Origin: Anticarsia gemmatalis
Lineage: Eukaryota; Arthropoda; Insecta; Lepidoptera; Erebidae
Assembly (NCBI RefSeq): GCF_050436995.1
Contig: NC_134760.1
Coordinates: 12,542,001 to 12,606,000 of the forward strand
Direction: 5' to 3'
Length of the DNA stretch: 64,000 bases
Position 1 is the stretch's first letter. Each line of letters starts with the position of its first letter. The notes under the pieces were generated by a model that worked only from the letters and a program-made list of their open reading frames with translations, had not been told where the DNA came from and did no database searches. The translations under genes and the position numbers were made by a program. Of the stretch, positions 36,511-50,241 are shown piece by piece.

Positions 36511-39500
36511 GAGTGCGAGGTCGATGCACCGTTGTGTAAGTTCGCCGGTAGCGCAGCGCTCCATACGTTCTGCTAGAACACTAACTTGGAAACATTGGCT
36601 TCTAAAGTTGTAACAAATTGATGTTACTTCCTCAAGCCACTGAGTGCCTGGTACTTATGTACGACCTGCAGCTATATTTATTGCACTTGTTGAACAAAAC
36701 AAAGAGGGCTCGACGAACTCGTCTCATGTATGGATAGCGTGCCTGACTGCCTGTATAGGTACAGTTTCCGTCATCATATAAGTAGAAAGAATACAGTATG
36801 TTTATGTTAACGAGTATAAACTGTACAAGTGAGTGTTGTGAGTAGTGTGTGTAGTGACAGCTCAACAATGGTCGGTGTGCTCGCGTCAGCTGTTGCCAGG
36901 CGAGGCCTTTGTTACGACAGTTCGTTACTTTCGATACTGCTAACGCCATCTGTTACTGTTGCGCGTAAACCGCGAGCACTTTGCTTTTCTTATCAGCTGA
37001 TTTTAACAGATTATAATAAGATAGCAGCTACCTATGTTTGAAGTCATTAATTAAGTGACGATAAGGCGTTTTGGTGCTAGTAAAATTACAAGTACATAAT
37101 GACTAATTGGTAATGTTGAGAAACAAAGAGATGACATGCTTTTTATTAGATGTTAAATTAAGTTTTCAGGCATTATGTTAATGTGGAAATATCATATAAG
37201 CGCTTACTAAGTATAAGCAGACAAGATGTGTTCCGCGACGTGGCTAACATTACCGAATTACTCGCCGCGAGTTATGACACACCATGTAATTGAATTTGTG
37301 GCTCACGCCCTCACACCACCCTCTACACCCTACTGTACCTACTGTAGCTTAAATGTTTCAAAATAAGTATTTACATAACCAATTAAAACACCGTTTTAAA
37401 ATAAAAAATCTACAAGTCCCAGTTCATACTGACAGTTAGTGTGTAGTTGTGATTGCTGTGTTGTTTATATTGTTATTCAGGTTTCAGTAAACTTATAACT
37501 GTTTGTCAAAGAATTTAAAATGTGAACACTGCACTGTGCAAAGTACCTACATTTATGGGTACAGGGAAAGTAGAAATAAAAGAAAATGGTACATAGAAAG
37601 TTGAGATCAACTGGTGTAGCTACATACATAGTCATACTGTACGATGTACCTACACGTAGGGAGCATGACAGTGCACACGCATTACTTGATGGTGCGCGAA
37701 AACCTCCTTGTTTATAACATTACGTCGTTCAGCTGATATAGCGAGGGGGTGTGCACTCGAGCGATGATCGCCGCCGCGGGGGGAGGGGGAGGGAGCCAAA
37801 TTAACGAACAAATCATCTTCAGCCGAGTGTGCACCCACTGATGAAGGAAACTGACTTCCATACGGGAGCCATTGATGTGAACACACCTTGTTATCGATAC
37901 GTTTCACTTGCCTTGCCTATAGTTAGCCCATCGTCTGACAGACACCTTTTGTTTCGTAAGATAGTAGTCAAACCCTGAAGGTATAATGTTTGTATCAAAC
38001 CATTTTAAAAGAAACAAAACTAAACATTTTGCAAGCGTCATCATCACCACAGTGCCATTAAGCACTTTTAATATTCGGGGCTCCAAATAAAGAGACCGTT
38101 TTTTCAGTCACCCTAAAATAAAGCCGGCAGACCTAGCACAAAGATAAAAGCTGGGCTAGCAACAGGGTGTGACCGATGCACCGCGGCGCGGGGCGAGGGC
38201 GGGGCGCGGCGCGGCCGGCGGGTCGGGGGCGGCGGGGCTGCCTGGATGTTCATCACGGAACAATAAGCGCATTGTCGTGCTGCCTCCACCACACCTCGCT
38301 GTCACACTGCACCTCAACCTCTGCCTAACTGTCTAGATATGAAATGGATATCACCAATTTACTACAATAAGAACTTCCGATATGTCACTCGTGTAAAATA
38401 GATGTAAATTAGTCAGACTACGGGACTAAACTCAATTAACTCTAAACACAAGTAGTAGACTGTAAGTTTTCCCCATCATCTTGCTTTCAGGTTATAATGA
38501 CCCGTATTGTCCCAACATGTACATATAACAGCGTGCTATTAAATGACACAAGCATGTTCTCAACAAACTTGTAGTAAGTTATATCGGATGCTTAGCGTAA
38601 TTGTTGCACATTACTTCACATTAAACAAATACTTATTTGTCCAAATTATAACGTGCATCCAATTTGTTACTCCCTTTGTGCTCCTCCTGCGTTCTATATT
38701 CGACTAAATACCTTTTACGTTAGAGTCCAAAATAGGGTGACAACGGTCTGATATAAGTTAGTACCCCTCTGTTCTATTTTGAACCAAGTCACGTACGCTT
38801 TAGAGTCGCTTGTTGTTTGCGTAAGTCGTTGATTATAATTCGAGAAAGTCACCCTTTGTTCGAATCGAACCAGTGCCCGTCCAAATAGCACAATATTTAA
38901 TTTAGCTCGATGCCAATGTTTCATTGTGTTTTATTGAAATAGATTTTTCAACGAGGTCACTAGTTAAGCAGATAAACGATCACGACGTTTAAACAGCTTG
39001 CAAGTACTCGGAACACACGACCACTCTGTATTCACGTACACGGAGCGGCTACATAACTAATGCGAAAAGTAGGTATCCGCGCCAGGCTGCCTAACTCGGG
39101 GATCGTTTCACGAACTGGTAAATAATCTCCTCGGTTCGTTAGCAGAGGATTTTTATGAAATCCCTCGAACTAACAGGCACGTGAGCGATGTCGCGGACAC
39201 TACCTAGTATATATTATCAAAGGGCAGATATTATCGCGGGTGTCTCTACTATTACACACGTGACACACGCGGGTGTCGTGTGTAGTGTAATGTCTCTGTA
39301 TTAAATTTGATAGTTATAGTTCCGACGATACGATCGCGGCCCATTTGTTTAATGTCTCCATTTCCCTTTAAAGCCAAATTATAGTAATTTGAGTGTGTAA
39401 ATATGACCACAATCGTCCGCGACCGTCCCGCTTAATGTGGATACCCAATTTGTATTAACTACCTCTAAATATATACCATAACGCTGTTATGTGCGGTGGT

Positions 39501-41164
39501 AACGGCAGATTTGTGCCTCCAATCCACTCACGCGATTATCGTCATTATTTCTTATGTAATAGGTGTTGTAATATCGTGTACGTGTTTGTGGTTATTTTTT
39601 GGACATAGTCATAAAAGTTGATGCGTTGATCTCGCGGAATCGTCGTGTAATATTAACATAACTCTCCTTTAATATTGTGAGACGATACTTCACGATACCA
39701 CGTCTTATAACGTGTTGTTATGCACGTTTCTTAAAACGATTTCAGATAATTTAATTTTATTTTACGAAGAATGAAGATACTAACCGCGATTATATTAAGT
39801 CATTCAATTATAAAAGTAATTTGTATATTGCTATATCGATCCTCTTTACTAAATAAAATAATGTTACGAACTTACAATATGGAACAACTTTAATATAAAG
39901 CAATATTGACTGACAGGGCGTAGCACGGTGTTACGTCACTGCGAAAATGCGTAGCAACGGCACTGCGTAGCACCCGGCGCATAGATGCTGCGTAGAACAC
40001 TCGTAGCGCCTCTACGAAATGTATATTAACATTCATTTAAGTTACTTCGTAATATTTCCCTTACGACTTCTAAGTTATTTAAAAATGTGTGACTGATGAC
40101 TATGAACTAAGCTATTTTTAGGTATTTTAATGATCCGTGATATTAATACCAAACATTGTATCCATCAGTTTTAACCACACGATAGCACGAGGCTGATAGA
40201 AGAACCTATAAAGTATTCATAAACTGAACACTAGTGACGGGAAAGCAATAAAGCCATTGATCATAATATGTTAATAGTATCTGTCAAATGTTTGTACAGC
40301 TTCTGAGCTTTATTCATAGCAATAAATAACTGTAGCCATTCATCACCGCGTGGCACCTGTCACCTGACGTACCACTGTGCAACTCAACTGTACATGTATA
40401 AAGTACATAGCACTATTTATTACAACAAGGTAGGTTCAGCTATAAAGGGACGCATCTCAGGGTAATTGCCCTCCCCTCCGAGATACTTGATCAAGTGCCT
40501 TCAGGAGCAGTGGGGGAGAATAAACGACTGTAAGTCATTTACAGTAAAACAGAATTGTCTTGAGATAGAGCACTCGTTAACGTGCCTATAATAATTCTTG
40601 CGTTTAACAGCGCACCCTGGCTATATAGTAGAGAGTCAAATGAAAGTACCTACTGTTAACGACTACTTTTTATAGTTCGTAGATTGTTGTGCTTATGTAT
40701 AAGATAACCTAAATGAAGTAATAACTTAATAAATAACAATGAACTTTATAATATGTATGAAGAAAGGTTAAAGGGGGTTATCTTACTTAATAAGCAAAAA
40801 GTTTGTTGTTTAAACACTGGGTTACTCACGTTATCTCACGATCATGACCCGCATTTGAAGTCAAACATTTTGTTTTTGTATTTTATCCACTACCTACGAA
40901 TTGATATTTACGTAACTGGAAGGCTTGTATTGATATTGCTACATAGAGCGGTACAGATGAGTTTGACGGAGGTCTGTGCGTCCTTGTGAGTTGTGTGGGG
41001 GCGCACCTGGAGCCCGGAGCCCCGCGAGCGCCGGCACTGACCTCGCAGCCACCGGCACAAGGACGCTCCCCACAGACACACTGTGTGCTGCACTCACCTC
41101 ACTGTCTACATCTCTTCTATTATTACTACTACATTTAGGCATTGCATGATACATTTGAAAACTA

Positions 41165-41290
41165 TATATGTACCTTTTTTGTAACCCATTACTATCCCAC
41201 TGCTGGGTAAGGTTCTCCTCCCAAACGAGAGAGTTTAGCCTTAAGTCCACCATGCTGGCCAAGTGCAGGTTGGGGACGTTGCATGCCCTC
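41165..41290 (-). mobile_element. LINE 3'-end remnant
   Basis: On minus it reads 'GGCATGCAACGTCCCCAACC', 'TGCACTTGGCCAGCATGGTG', 'GACTTAAGGC', 'GGGAGGAGAACC', 'TTACCCAGCAGTGGGATAGT', 'AATGGGTT'. It is a diverged relative of the tail at 6835-6945, inserted in the opposite direction. No RT remains. Confidence 0.55.
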
Positions 41291-44200
41291 AATAAATGTA
41301 TTAAACAAATTTTAGGCCTGTAAGGTTGCATTACGATGATTTCCTTCACCGTTAGAGCGTTATTTAAATGTAGAGGTTTCTCGGTAAATTCGGTAACAAT
41401 TAAAGCCATGACAGATCGTTGCAGCTGCCGTCGTCTGAGTAATCGTTGTCTTCTCCTACAACAATCCCAATAAGGCAACATGCGGGGGGTGAGCAGGGCG
41501 ATAAATTGATCATCAAGTCACTGGCGACAACAGCGCCACCAGCCGCGGTGCCGTCACAACCTCCCTGCAAGACTCATTCATTATTGTCAGTTAAGTGGTA
41601 ACTCTTTCCGGTCCTTATGTACAAAATCCTTAACAGATTTTGATATAGAAAGCTTTTATTACAATGGCAGCTTTTATTACATTTCAGCTGGTTTATTGTA
41701 TTAAGGAAGGTTTATTGCTGATAATAGTGCTGCTAGAAATCTTTACGTAGAAGACCCATTAAACGGCCATTTTTTATAACAAATCGCCGTTTTGAAATGA
41801 ATCTCAATCTCATGATTCGTCTCTCCGCGCTTTCATACAAATCACAATTACAAGCAGCTCCGGTAACAATATCGACATCAAACGATGTGAACACAGAGCG
41901 CGAGCCGTCACGCGTCATCGCGTCACTGTTACACGTCAATTACACATCACAAGTGCCGACAATATATTGTAATCATTTTCAATACGCGACGGAGCCTTTG
42001 CCATTAAAAATTCACTTTCTTCTGAAAAACCTTCACCGTACGTAGCTACGTCTTACTTCCTGTCTTTGTTCTACTCTACAAGCAAATATAAACCTTATCA
42101 CGGTCATATTAAACTCAATGTTATAATCTGAAAACTACAGCCTACAATTTTTGGGTATACAAAGCCGCTGTGCGATTTTCAACTTTATATTGGAGTGTTT
42201 TGAGTGGTTGTTTGATTGAGTCGTGCGTATTTGAACGTAGTCAATTGTGAGGCAGTAGGGAAATGATAACATTATACTTGTCTAAGTATAATTGGTGCGG
42301 GAGTGAGGCCGAGCCGGGCCCGCCGCCGCCGAGCGACGCCGCTCTCAATGTTAATAAATCAGGGTGAACCAAATTAGAGCACATTTTTGTAGGCACGCGG
42401 AGAGAATCAATGAAAACATAATTTAATTTTACTTATTGAAGATAAAACCGAGATAGAAAGGAAAAGGATAAAATGGCGACATCATAATTCTTTGAGGCGC
42501 GCAGCTGGTTATACTCAAGCATTCGGTTCAACAGAGTTAACCGATGGTTAACGGATGACTTACAAGTTTCATGAGTGTTGGTCCCTGTTGTCTAAGTCAC
42601 TGTTCAATAGTCGATAAACCAAATGAAAGACACTGAGGGAGCTGTACGCGTTCAAACAGAATTACAACGTTATTGAACGTATCACATGTTAATAGAGTGT
42701 ATCATATAAGAGGCAGCATCAGTGGGGGATATACCGGGAGGGTGCAGTTTATCACGAGTGCACAGCATCACGTCACGTCACGGCGCTCACGGTCGTTACA
42801 TGAGCACAGCGCGCGGATGATAACCTGCCGTTGTTTGTCCCTGACATTACCGCTCCACACCGCCGGGGCCATGGTGCTCAGCTACACAGATAATATACAT
42901 ATTGTGTACACATCAGGTGTGAGGGACGCGTGGTGCCTCGCCGTGCCTCGCCGTGGTGCATGGTGTCGCGATAACATTTCAATCAACACTTCACACTAAC
43001 GACTGTGTTGTGTGTACGAGAATAACTCACGAAGTTATCTTTTTGGATGTCCTGAAAATTTTGTACGAAGCTTAAAATAAACTCTTGAAGAGAATTCAAC
43101 ATTATTATGAGGTTCATGACAATTGTGGCGTATAATGTACGTAGTGTCAGCAGTCTTCACTTACTTGGAGGATATTATCCGGTTAAAGACCATTTACAGA
43201 CGTGCAAAGATATGGCAACATCACAACAAATGTTACAGACACATGTCTATATTGTATGAGTAGAACATTCTTCTCATACACGATACTTGTGATCGTAAGG
43301 TCGACTTTTATTGCCTCATAGATACGTGTATGTTTCCATTGTGTCAGGACAACGTGGCTTAGTTATTAACATTCAACGTGATAAACGAGAAGTTTACTTT
43401 TAAACATTAAAATATTTGTTTTTATATTTGTGGCTAGAGTAGTCATTTAAAATGATTAACTAATGACAGGATATTGATAAATACCTTGTGGTTAAATAGG
43501 TAAATTAGCTTGGATAGACTAACTAACGATAGATAAGGAAACAAAAGATTAAACAATATGTTTTATAATTTACCTACTGTCATCAACGGAATATGATAGT
43601 ACCTAATAATGAAAAACAAAACAAGACGTCGTTACGAGACTGCTTATAGCCTAAGGGAATTGATAAAAAAAATCACAATACTTATCGTCTCAAACAGTGG
43701 ACACGTAACCGCTAAGAAGTCGCGATCTCCATTGTCTCCGCACAGCACCCCTGTACCGAGCTGGCGTGCACCCGCGCCCTGCCGCCACTCGCGCCTATAT
43801 GTATGATAATCATATTTTATAGCGAGCGAAGTCGCGGGGCGCAGGGAGGCAAGTGATAACAGTTTCCAATCACAGAGAGTGTGCACTGGTTTACGAGCAC
43901 ACGACATGTTTTACGAGTTCACCAGCGACATCAAGTGATGCCTGCTCACTGCTCACTGCTCCTCGGAGGGTGACGCAGCGAGGAAGACTTCATCAAGCTC
44001 GGCTGTTAAACACATCCGTACTACCCTCTCTGTAAATATCACCAGACATCTACGTAACAGTTCTTTATCAACTTTGATAATAGCCAAAGTGTCGTATAAA
44101 GTTTCAGACGATTCTTATTAGTCAAGCAGTCACCCCTTTACTTCCAAGAAAACCTTCTTAGATAGTGACACGTTGTATTGCACAAGAAAGGTAACAGTGG

Positions 44201-45894
44201 ACTGTACACGACAGCAGTATACTGGTACAATGTACCCGTATGAACAGCGATATGATACAAAGTTTTAATACCACCACGCTGGGCATCTCAGTGCCTCGAA
44301 GGGTACACTACAAATCCGAAACAACAAGTTTGAGACGTTATTGATCAAAATACGACAAAGTAGGTAGTACTTCGGCAGCTTAAACAATTTTGATAGTTCA
44401 ACCAACAAAAATATGATTAATAAAACACGCATGTGTTTCGTAATGGGATATTAAGTCATCGATTTAATACCTGCTCGTTCACAAATGTGCGCTCAAACAT
44501 CGAGCCTCGTTCACACCGCTGCGCTGCCGCTGCCGTAAATGGTCGTGTGACCGTCACTTGCCACCCACGACTTGTACGAGTAAACTTGCACGTGCCTACC
44601 CGAAAAACTTCATAAATTAAAGAGCATCAAGGAATATCCAAGTCATCAGTCAGATGTGTTACAATCCAGTCTCTGTATAGAGCAAGATATACATTGTCAC
44701 TATACAGTAGTATCAGCGACGCGCTTCCATGAATTATAAGAAGTTAAAGTGGTTTAGCGATAGTTTTATGATGTCGCCGCTGTGTTATTTCACCACAAAG
44801 CAGGCTACATAGTAAGTACGTTTTATATTTACGTAGTTTTATTGTCTAGTCTTAACATGCCAGTTGCGGTCTACATCGCTGGCACATTCAAACGGGCAGT
44901 CGGCGTATAGCAAAAGAGCCTAAAGGAGCGCTCGGCTGAAAATGAAAATGAAACAAAATCGTAAATAACTGGCTCTTCCTCTTCACCCCCTCCTCCCGCA
45001 CCGCGTCGCACCCCTTGCTTCGCTCTACTGTTCTCGTCGACAATAGCCTTGTATCGTTTGAAGGCATCTGTCAACATGTGCACAACTTCGAACAAGTTAT
45101 ACAACTACAATAATACTAATCTACATATTATATTATCTACTACTAACTCATAGTGTAGGTATTCTCTGTGTTACGCACAGATTGTTACCGCTACTGTTGT
45201 GTTAGTTATACTGTTATACGATATCCTAGGCAAGTAGCTACTGTTGTTGCCATACCGACGTAACACCACTTCCACGGACCTCTTTACACTTACCGATTGA
45301 GATAAAGGCAATAAACAACTATTTCAAATACAATGTTTGTTATGTTAAAAAGGTCCATATTCTTAGTAGACACAAACAAAAGACAACCTTACAATGAACT
45401 AAACGCGAAACAATTCGTAGCAACACTCATTACTGCGAAATGACCACTACGCACGTGGTGATTTAATTATACTTATTACTCTCTAGACTACTCTAGAGAC
45501 TCTATATAGTTCTAAGCTCGAATATGAACTGCTACGTCACAGGTAAAAGCTCGCAAAGTGTGCCCCTCATTATCTCAACATCGTGTGGTAGCAACAGTCG
45601 TGGTATATAAAAGTATCGTGAGAATCCTTATTGAAGCGATATATTCCAGGAAGCCGGCAGTTACAAATTGTTTCTTGGAATTAATTAGGTATAAATTGTT
45701 GATGTTGTTTACCAAGTACTGTTATGTACTGGCATGTATCGGTACATAGTAGGTAGGTACATACTGGTAGGTAAGGATATGTTAGTTCAAGAGACCTCTC
45801 AATTGAAGTGTTCGTCATCCGTATGATGTTCAATTGTCTGCTGCCAGGCTATTCTTTAATTTTGACCAGGTATCGGCTGCCTTTATAAGCATTA

Positions 45895-46061
45895 CTGTAG
45901 CTCGATTCTCTAATACTATCGACTACCGACAACCGGCTAGCTATCGAGAAATTTTGCTCAAAAATCTGTTTAGCGCCGCCGCCACCGGGCTTCGTAAGCA
46001 CTCTTTTGGCAGTACATTTTATATGTCAAACTCTCGATACTCGACAGAATTGCGTTACTGT
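45895..46061 (+). mobile_element. Small inverted-repeat element, copy a
   Basis: Begins GTAGCTCGATTCTCT, continues 'ACTATCGACTACCGACAACC' and 'AAATCTGTTTAGCGCC', then TTTTGGCAGT and GTCAAACTCTCGATACTCGA. It ends AATTGCGTTACTGT, the imperfect reverse complement of its start. Same family as 49453-49626 and 52725-52994. Confidence 0.7.
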
Positions 46062-47271
46062 CTATTCCTCTCCTGACACTAGAAGCATATTTCAGCAACT
46101 TCAGCGAACTGAGCCGGTTTTCAGAAGGAGTCTGCGCTGCTCCCTGAGCCGTGGTGGGCGGTCTCTCGCACTTCATTAAAACTTCCTCCCTTATCTTCAC
46201 TCGTAACTCGTAACGCAGATAACAGCTCCGTCCTCCCGCTCACTGCCTACTATCTGTCGATAGAACAATGTATCTACTTAATGAAATCACTTTATACTTC
46301 TAACATAAATATACCACCTGACTTACTTACGGGGCTATAACTTGCTATTTACTTTGACACTCATTTAGTTAATTGAATTGATTTGGTTTAAACTGAGATG
46401 AACTACCGTGAAAATATAATGATTCTTTCAATTCTATAGTTCTGTTTATAACTACTAAGCTTTAGGGTTATCAGCAAGCACTGCTCAGCACAACACAGAG
46501 GCGGCACACAGCAACGCACTCATATAAAGAAGTGTAAGTAACCTCAAATTATAAACAGTGAGCGAGTACTTGGTGTGCTCCATGTAACGTACCCTCACTT
46601 GTTCCAACATGTCGCGATGTACCGCGGGGCACGGGTGAAGACGGGCGCGTCGCTAAGTGCGCTCCTAAATATTCATAAGTGAATACAAACTTTGAAGCGT
46701 TTTTTCGCTCGATTGAAAGTTCTCGTTATCTGCCGCCAGGGGGAGCCAACTTCCACACAAATTGATAAGTGGAGTTATTCCTTTATGAATTTTATATAAG
46801 TAGCTACATTGAAACTCCTCAAGTTTGTATCGATACGGCGCTACTTTCAAACGAGTTCTGAATTTGTGAGCACTTCATTGATACCAATTTGTTCAGTTAT
46901 AACTTTTGTAGGTCGTTCACTACACTTGCATATTTGCTGTCCCTTAGTTGCTGAACTTGCTGATGTAAACTGTACGATATGATCAAATATCATTGAGAAT
47001 TGCAGTAGAGACTACTAGAGACATATTAATTTTATTGGTAAGCCACGCCATGACGGCGTATTCGTGAACCTTATTTAGCGTTGGTAAAGCACTTTGGTTC
47101 ACCTGTATTAAAGGACAAGTTTGTAATGGTGTCATTGTAAAATTAAATGAATTAATTTGGGCAGTGACATAATGTTCGTGTGTGGTGTTGTACATGGCGC
47201 CTGGTGGCTGATAAATCAGTGGCAGGTGTAAAACAATCGCCGTCACCGCTCATCTGCGGCCGCATTCATTA

Positions 47272-47317
47272 CGTGTGGGGTGCGTGGGGTGCGCGCACAC
47301 CCCACGCACCCCACACG
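47272..47317. repeat. Perfect 20-bp-arm inverted repeat
   Basis: The left arm CGTGTGGGGTGCGTGGGGTG (47272-47291) is exactly complementary in reverse to 47298-47317, with a 6-nt loop CGCGCA. The arms are built from GGGGTG/CACCCC words, which match GC-box or KLF-type CACCC sites. The C-rich sequence continues to about 47345. Confidence 0.95.
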
Positions 47318-48640
47318 CACCACCCCGCGCACCCCGCGCCGCGGCCCGCGGTAATGGAGTTACCATCAACACGCGACATGTAAATAACAGTTAAAACATT
47401 AACGACCTCGAGTACACTTGCCACTTATACTTATTCCTCGTGTACCACCAGATGGATACTCATATTCTACTTAATGAGTGTGCGTATTCACCCGTCAGGC
47501 GTTTATAAAGACACTAGCACACGCTGAATGTTAACATCCTTGCAATCGCTGGGCATTCGATGGTTCCCGTGCTACACTGGCTTGCGGAGTGAGACATGAC
47601 GTGGCCCATGCTCAGAACAACGCTCCTGAAGTAAACCGAGCATCAAAAGACTATACTTAGTTTAAATCGACAACAAAGCTGGCAGTGTCTTCTGAGACGA
47701 AGAGTTCTTCATCGTTGTCGTCAGATGATACCAAAACAAACATTGCTGTTTGTGTTGGTAACATGAGTAGATACGATTCACGAATGTCTAAATAAATAAT
47801 TTACAACAAACACAACAGACACGCCCTCGTCGTAATCACAATACTCTACTTATCGTCTATTCCACGGTTTGTGTTCTACTCATCATTCGGGAACAAGTCA
47901 AGTTGCAGTACACCTTCATCTCAAGTCACTTCATACAATCGGATTAGATACGGATTATGAAGCCTAATAAGATATCCGTAAAATGCTTTAATTTGATGAA
48001 AATTCTCGCCTTACAATAGAATCGTCAACAAGATGCGTTTGTAACCGCTACATGATAATGCTCTACACAATGTTACACCACGGATGTGGTCACTTTGCTT
48101 CAAATATGTACATTTATGCACGAATTTGTTTGACAGTGAAGTTATTGCACGCTAAACATAAGGTAGACTAAATGTTTTAGAACTTAAAATGTAGCTTATT
48201 GTCCTTATTTGTTTTGAGCCTAAATATTCTACCGTATAATTTTGATTAATTTGATATTGTTGAAACAATAATGATTGATCGGCGATATCATACTATAATA
48301 TGTACACTGTGTTGTGTAGTGAAACTAATTATGAGGTTACAATAGCTCACGAGAGATGTATTATATTGTCTTCATAGCGCGGTAAGATGATCCGGAGGTG
48401 CGCGTCGCTCGCGCTTGACGCCTTGACGTGGGTCCGCACTCCCCGGCTGATGTAATTGGCCGCTAATTATCGTGATGAGGGTCCCGGCTCTCATGTTTCA
48501 TTACACTCATGTACTAATATTTAGGTACAAGTTGTTGTGGTGCTCGTAACGTGCGGTGAAAACTATCTCATATCTCAAACAAAACGAGTCAGTAGGCGTT
48601 AATTCAGTATTTTAAATAACATATGGCTATCACCTTCGCG

Positions 48641-48745
48641 TTTGGCGCAGTAGTTTAAGTGGTCAGCCGTAGAGCTGCATATGGTGGGTTCGCATCCCAC
48701 CTGGGACAAATCTTGGTGTGATGAGCACGATTATTGTTCTGAGCC
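48641..48745 (+). mobile_element. tRNA-derived SINE
   Basis: A-box-like TGGCGCAGTAGTTTAAG (48643-48659) and B box GGTTCGCATCC (48687-48697) are spaced as in Pol III promoters. A tail follows ('GATGAGCACGATTATTGTTC' and more). The acceptor arms do not pair, so it is not a tRNA gene. Confidence 0.6.
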
Positions 48746-49452
48746 TGATTGTCAATTTAACCATATACGTATGTATTTACAAGTAGGTATATAAGTATGT
48801 CTATCAGTTATTTGGTTACCATAGTACAAGCTCTGCTTAGTTTGGAATCAAATGACCGTGTGTCAGTTGTCCAATGATATTTATTATTGTCGCTAGGCGA
48901 ATGGCAAATGTATGACGTATCAACATGTGTAACGAGTGTATAGATGTATGATGACGTCATCGTCTATGGTGGTCGTTCGTTGACGGCGCAGTGTCGTCGA
49001 CAATCACTTAACACATGCTCCGTGTCACCCGGACTCGCCTGTCACTGTCTCCGTGTCTCTGTTCAAGTATCGCGACATTGTGTATCGCGGAGGTTCCCGC
49101 TACTTACTATTACTGGTTAGCGAATAGCGGCTGCAGCACCCGAGTGTCCTCTGATTTTCCTGTGTAAATGGTTCTTCAACTTTTCTTTCTAAAAGGTGAC
49201 TAAACAAGGCTAACGTGTGCATGATATAAAGTTGTAGCACAACAGTTACAACATTATCCTGACGTTATTACTTACAATGCCTGGTAACTGCTCCAGCTAA
49301 CGTAGAGCATGCGTGATGGGCTGTGGGCATGTAGTTTCATCTCGGTAGTTCCATGAGTGAGATTGAAACCTATGACACTTCAAACACAAGTCTGATGGTG
49401 ACCACTGAGCTATTGTCACTCTAATGTGTTAGGTGATGTAAGTTCAAGCATC

Positions 49453-49626
49453 AGTAGCACGATTCGCTACAATCAATACAATCGAGTATCTAGAATTTGA
49501 CATTTCAAATGTACTGCCAAAAATAGTTCCTACGATGCGCATTACAGGCGCTGATCAGATTTTCACACAAAATTTCTCGATGACAAGTGGTTTGTCGGTA
49601 GTCGATAGTAGTAAAGAATTGAGTTC
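49453..49626 (-). mobile_element. Small inverted-repeat element, copy c
   Basis: On minus it matches copies a and b through 'AACTCAATTCTTTACTACTA', 'TCGACTACCGACAA', 'TCGAGAAATTTTG' and 'TTTTTGGCAGTAC', ending GTAGCGAATCGTGCTACT. Length is 174 bp, against 167 bp for copy a. It is the most diverged of the three. Confidence 0.65.
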
Positions 49627-49790
49627 ATTCAAGATTGTAGTTGTAAAACTGAATAAATGATACAGTATTATGTATAAGTTATCTTAGTGTGTTAGTGTGT
49701 CACACATACTCGACGTGATTAGGTGATAACAGGACGCCACGTAGGTGAAGAGTGCAGCTCGCTCACTCTCCCTCAACATAATGACACTGA

Positions 49791-50238
49791 TGCCTTGATC
49801 ACACCTACCGAGTGGTCGGGCGAGACAGTGCGCTCGGCCGAGTACTCGGTGTGTATTAACACTACGACGAGTGCATGGCCGAGCTCTCGGCCGAGTTATT
49901 TGGCGAGACAGCTACTCGACCCCTGTTCTATTTGCTAGGCCGAGTATCCGCCCCCGCGCTTCCCCGCACTGTCTCGCCATCCCACTCGGCAGGTATAAAC
50001 ATGCATTCGGCGTCGGCCCTTTGACGTCACTCGTTCTTGTGCTAGGAGCGGTATGAGCAGCATTGTGCACTTTTTAATTACCGTTTTTTGATCCATCTCC
50101 TATGCTGAAACTGAACTGACTGCCTAATCGACGCAAAGTTCTTAAAATACGTGTAAACACCTACTCGCTCAGCCAACTCTCTCGGCCTAGTATCATTATA
50201 CTGTCTCGCCCGACCACTCGGTAGGTGTGATCAAGGCA
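49791..50238. mobile_element. Inverted-repeat DNA transposon (MITE), 448 bp
   Basis: The two ends are perfect inverted repeats of at least 38 bp. The left begins TGCCTTGATCACACCTACCG and continues AGTGGTCGGGCGAGACAG; the right end at 50201-50238 is its exact reverse complement. TGA flanks both sides (49788-49790 and 50239-50241), giving a 3-bp target duplication. The interior repeats CGGCCGAG and GGCGAGACAG-type words several times in both orientations, so the ends could fold into branched structures. No protein is encoded. A 3-bp duplication fits a PIF/Harbinger-like mobiliser but does not prove it. Confidence 0.87.
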
Positions 50239-50241
50239 TGA

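Larger units (their letters stand above)
34781..45894. other. Gene-poor region after the 3.8-kb array
   Basis: No confident exon in about 11 kb. G/C-run islands lie at 35040-35090, 37770-37795 and 38185-38240. A GT microsatellite (36479-36510) and a LINE tail (41165-41290) are listed separately. At 40485-40496 there is a perfect palindrome, ACTTGATCAAGT. Near 43800-43840 a segment resembles the 3' end of another lepidopteran repeat ('GCGAGCGAAGTCGCGGGG'). Apparent frames at 36632-36949, 40939-41481 and 42673-42999 lack family motifs and splice support. Confidence 0.4.
46062..49452. other. Gene-poor region
   Basis: No confident exon. It holds the perfect hairpin at 47272-47317 and a SINE at 48641-48745. 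A GC-rich block at 48380-48500 contains AATTGGCCGCTAATTATCG, which has a homeodomain-type TAATTA core in a context that could be conserved regulatory DNA. Confidence 0.4.

Noticed and set aside
40939..41481. 180-codon minus-strand frame
   Set aside because: It crosses the LINE tail at 41165-41290 and unrelated GC-rich DNA and has no coherent domain.
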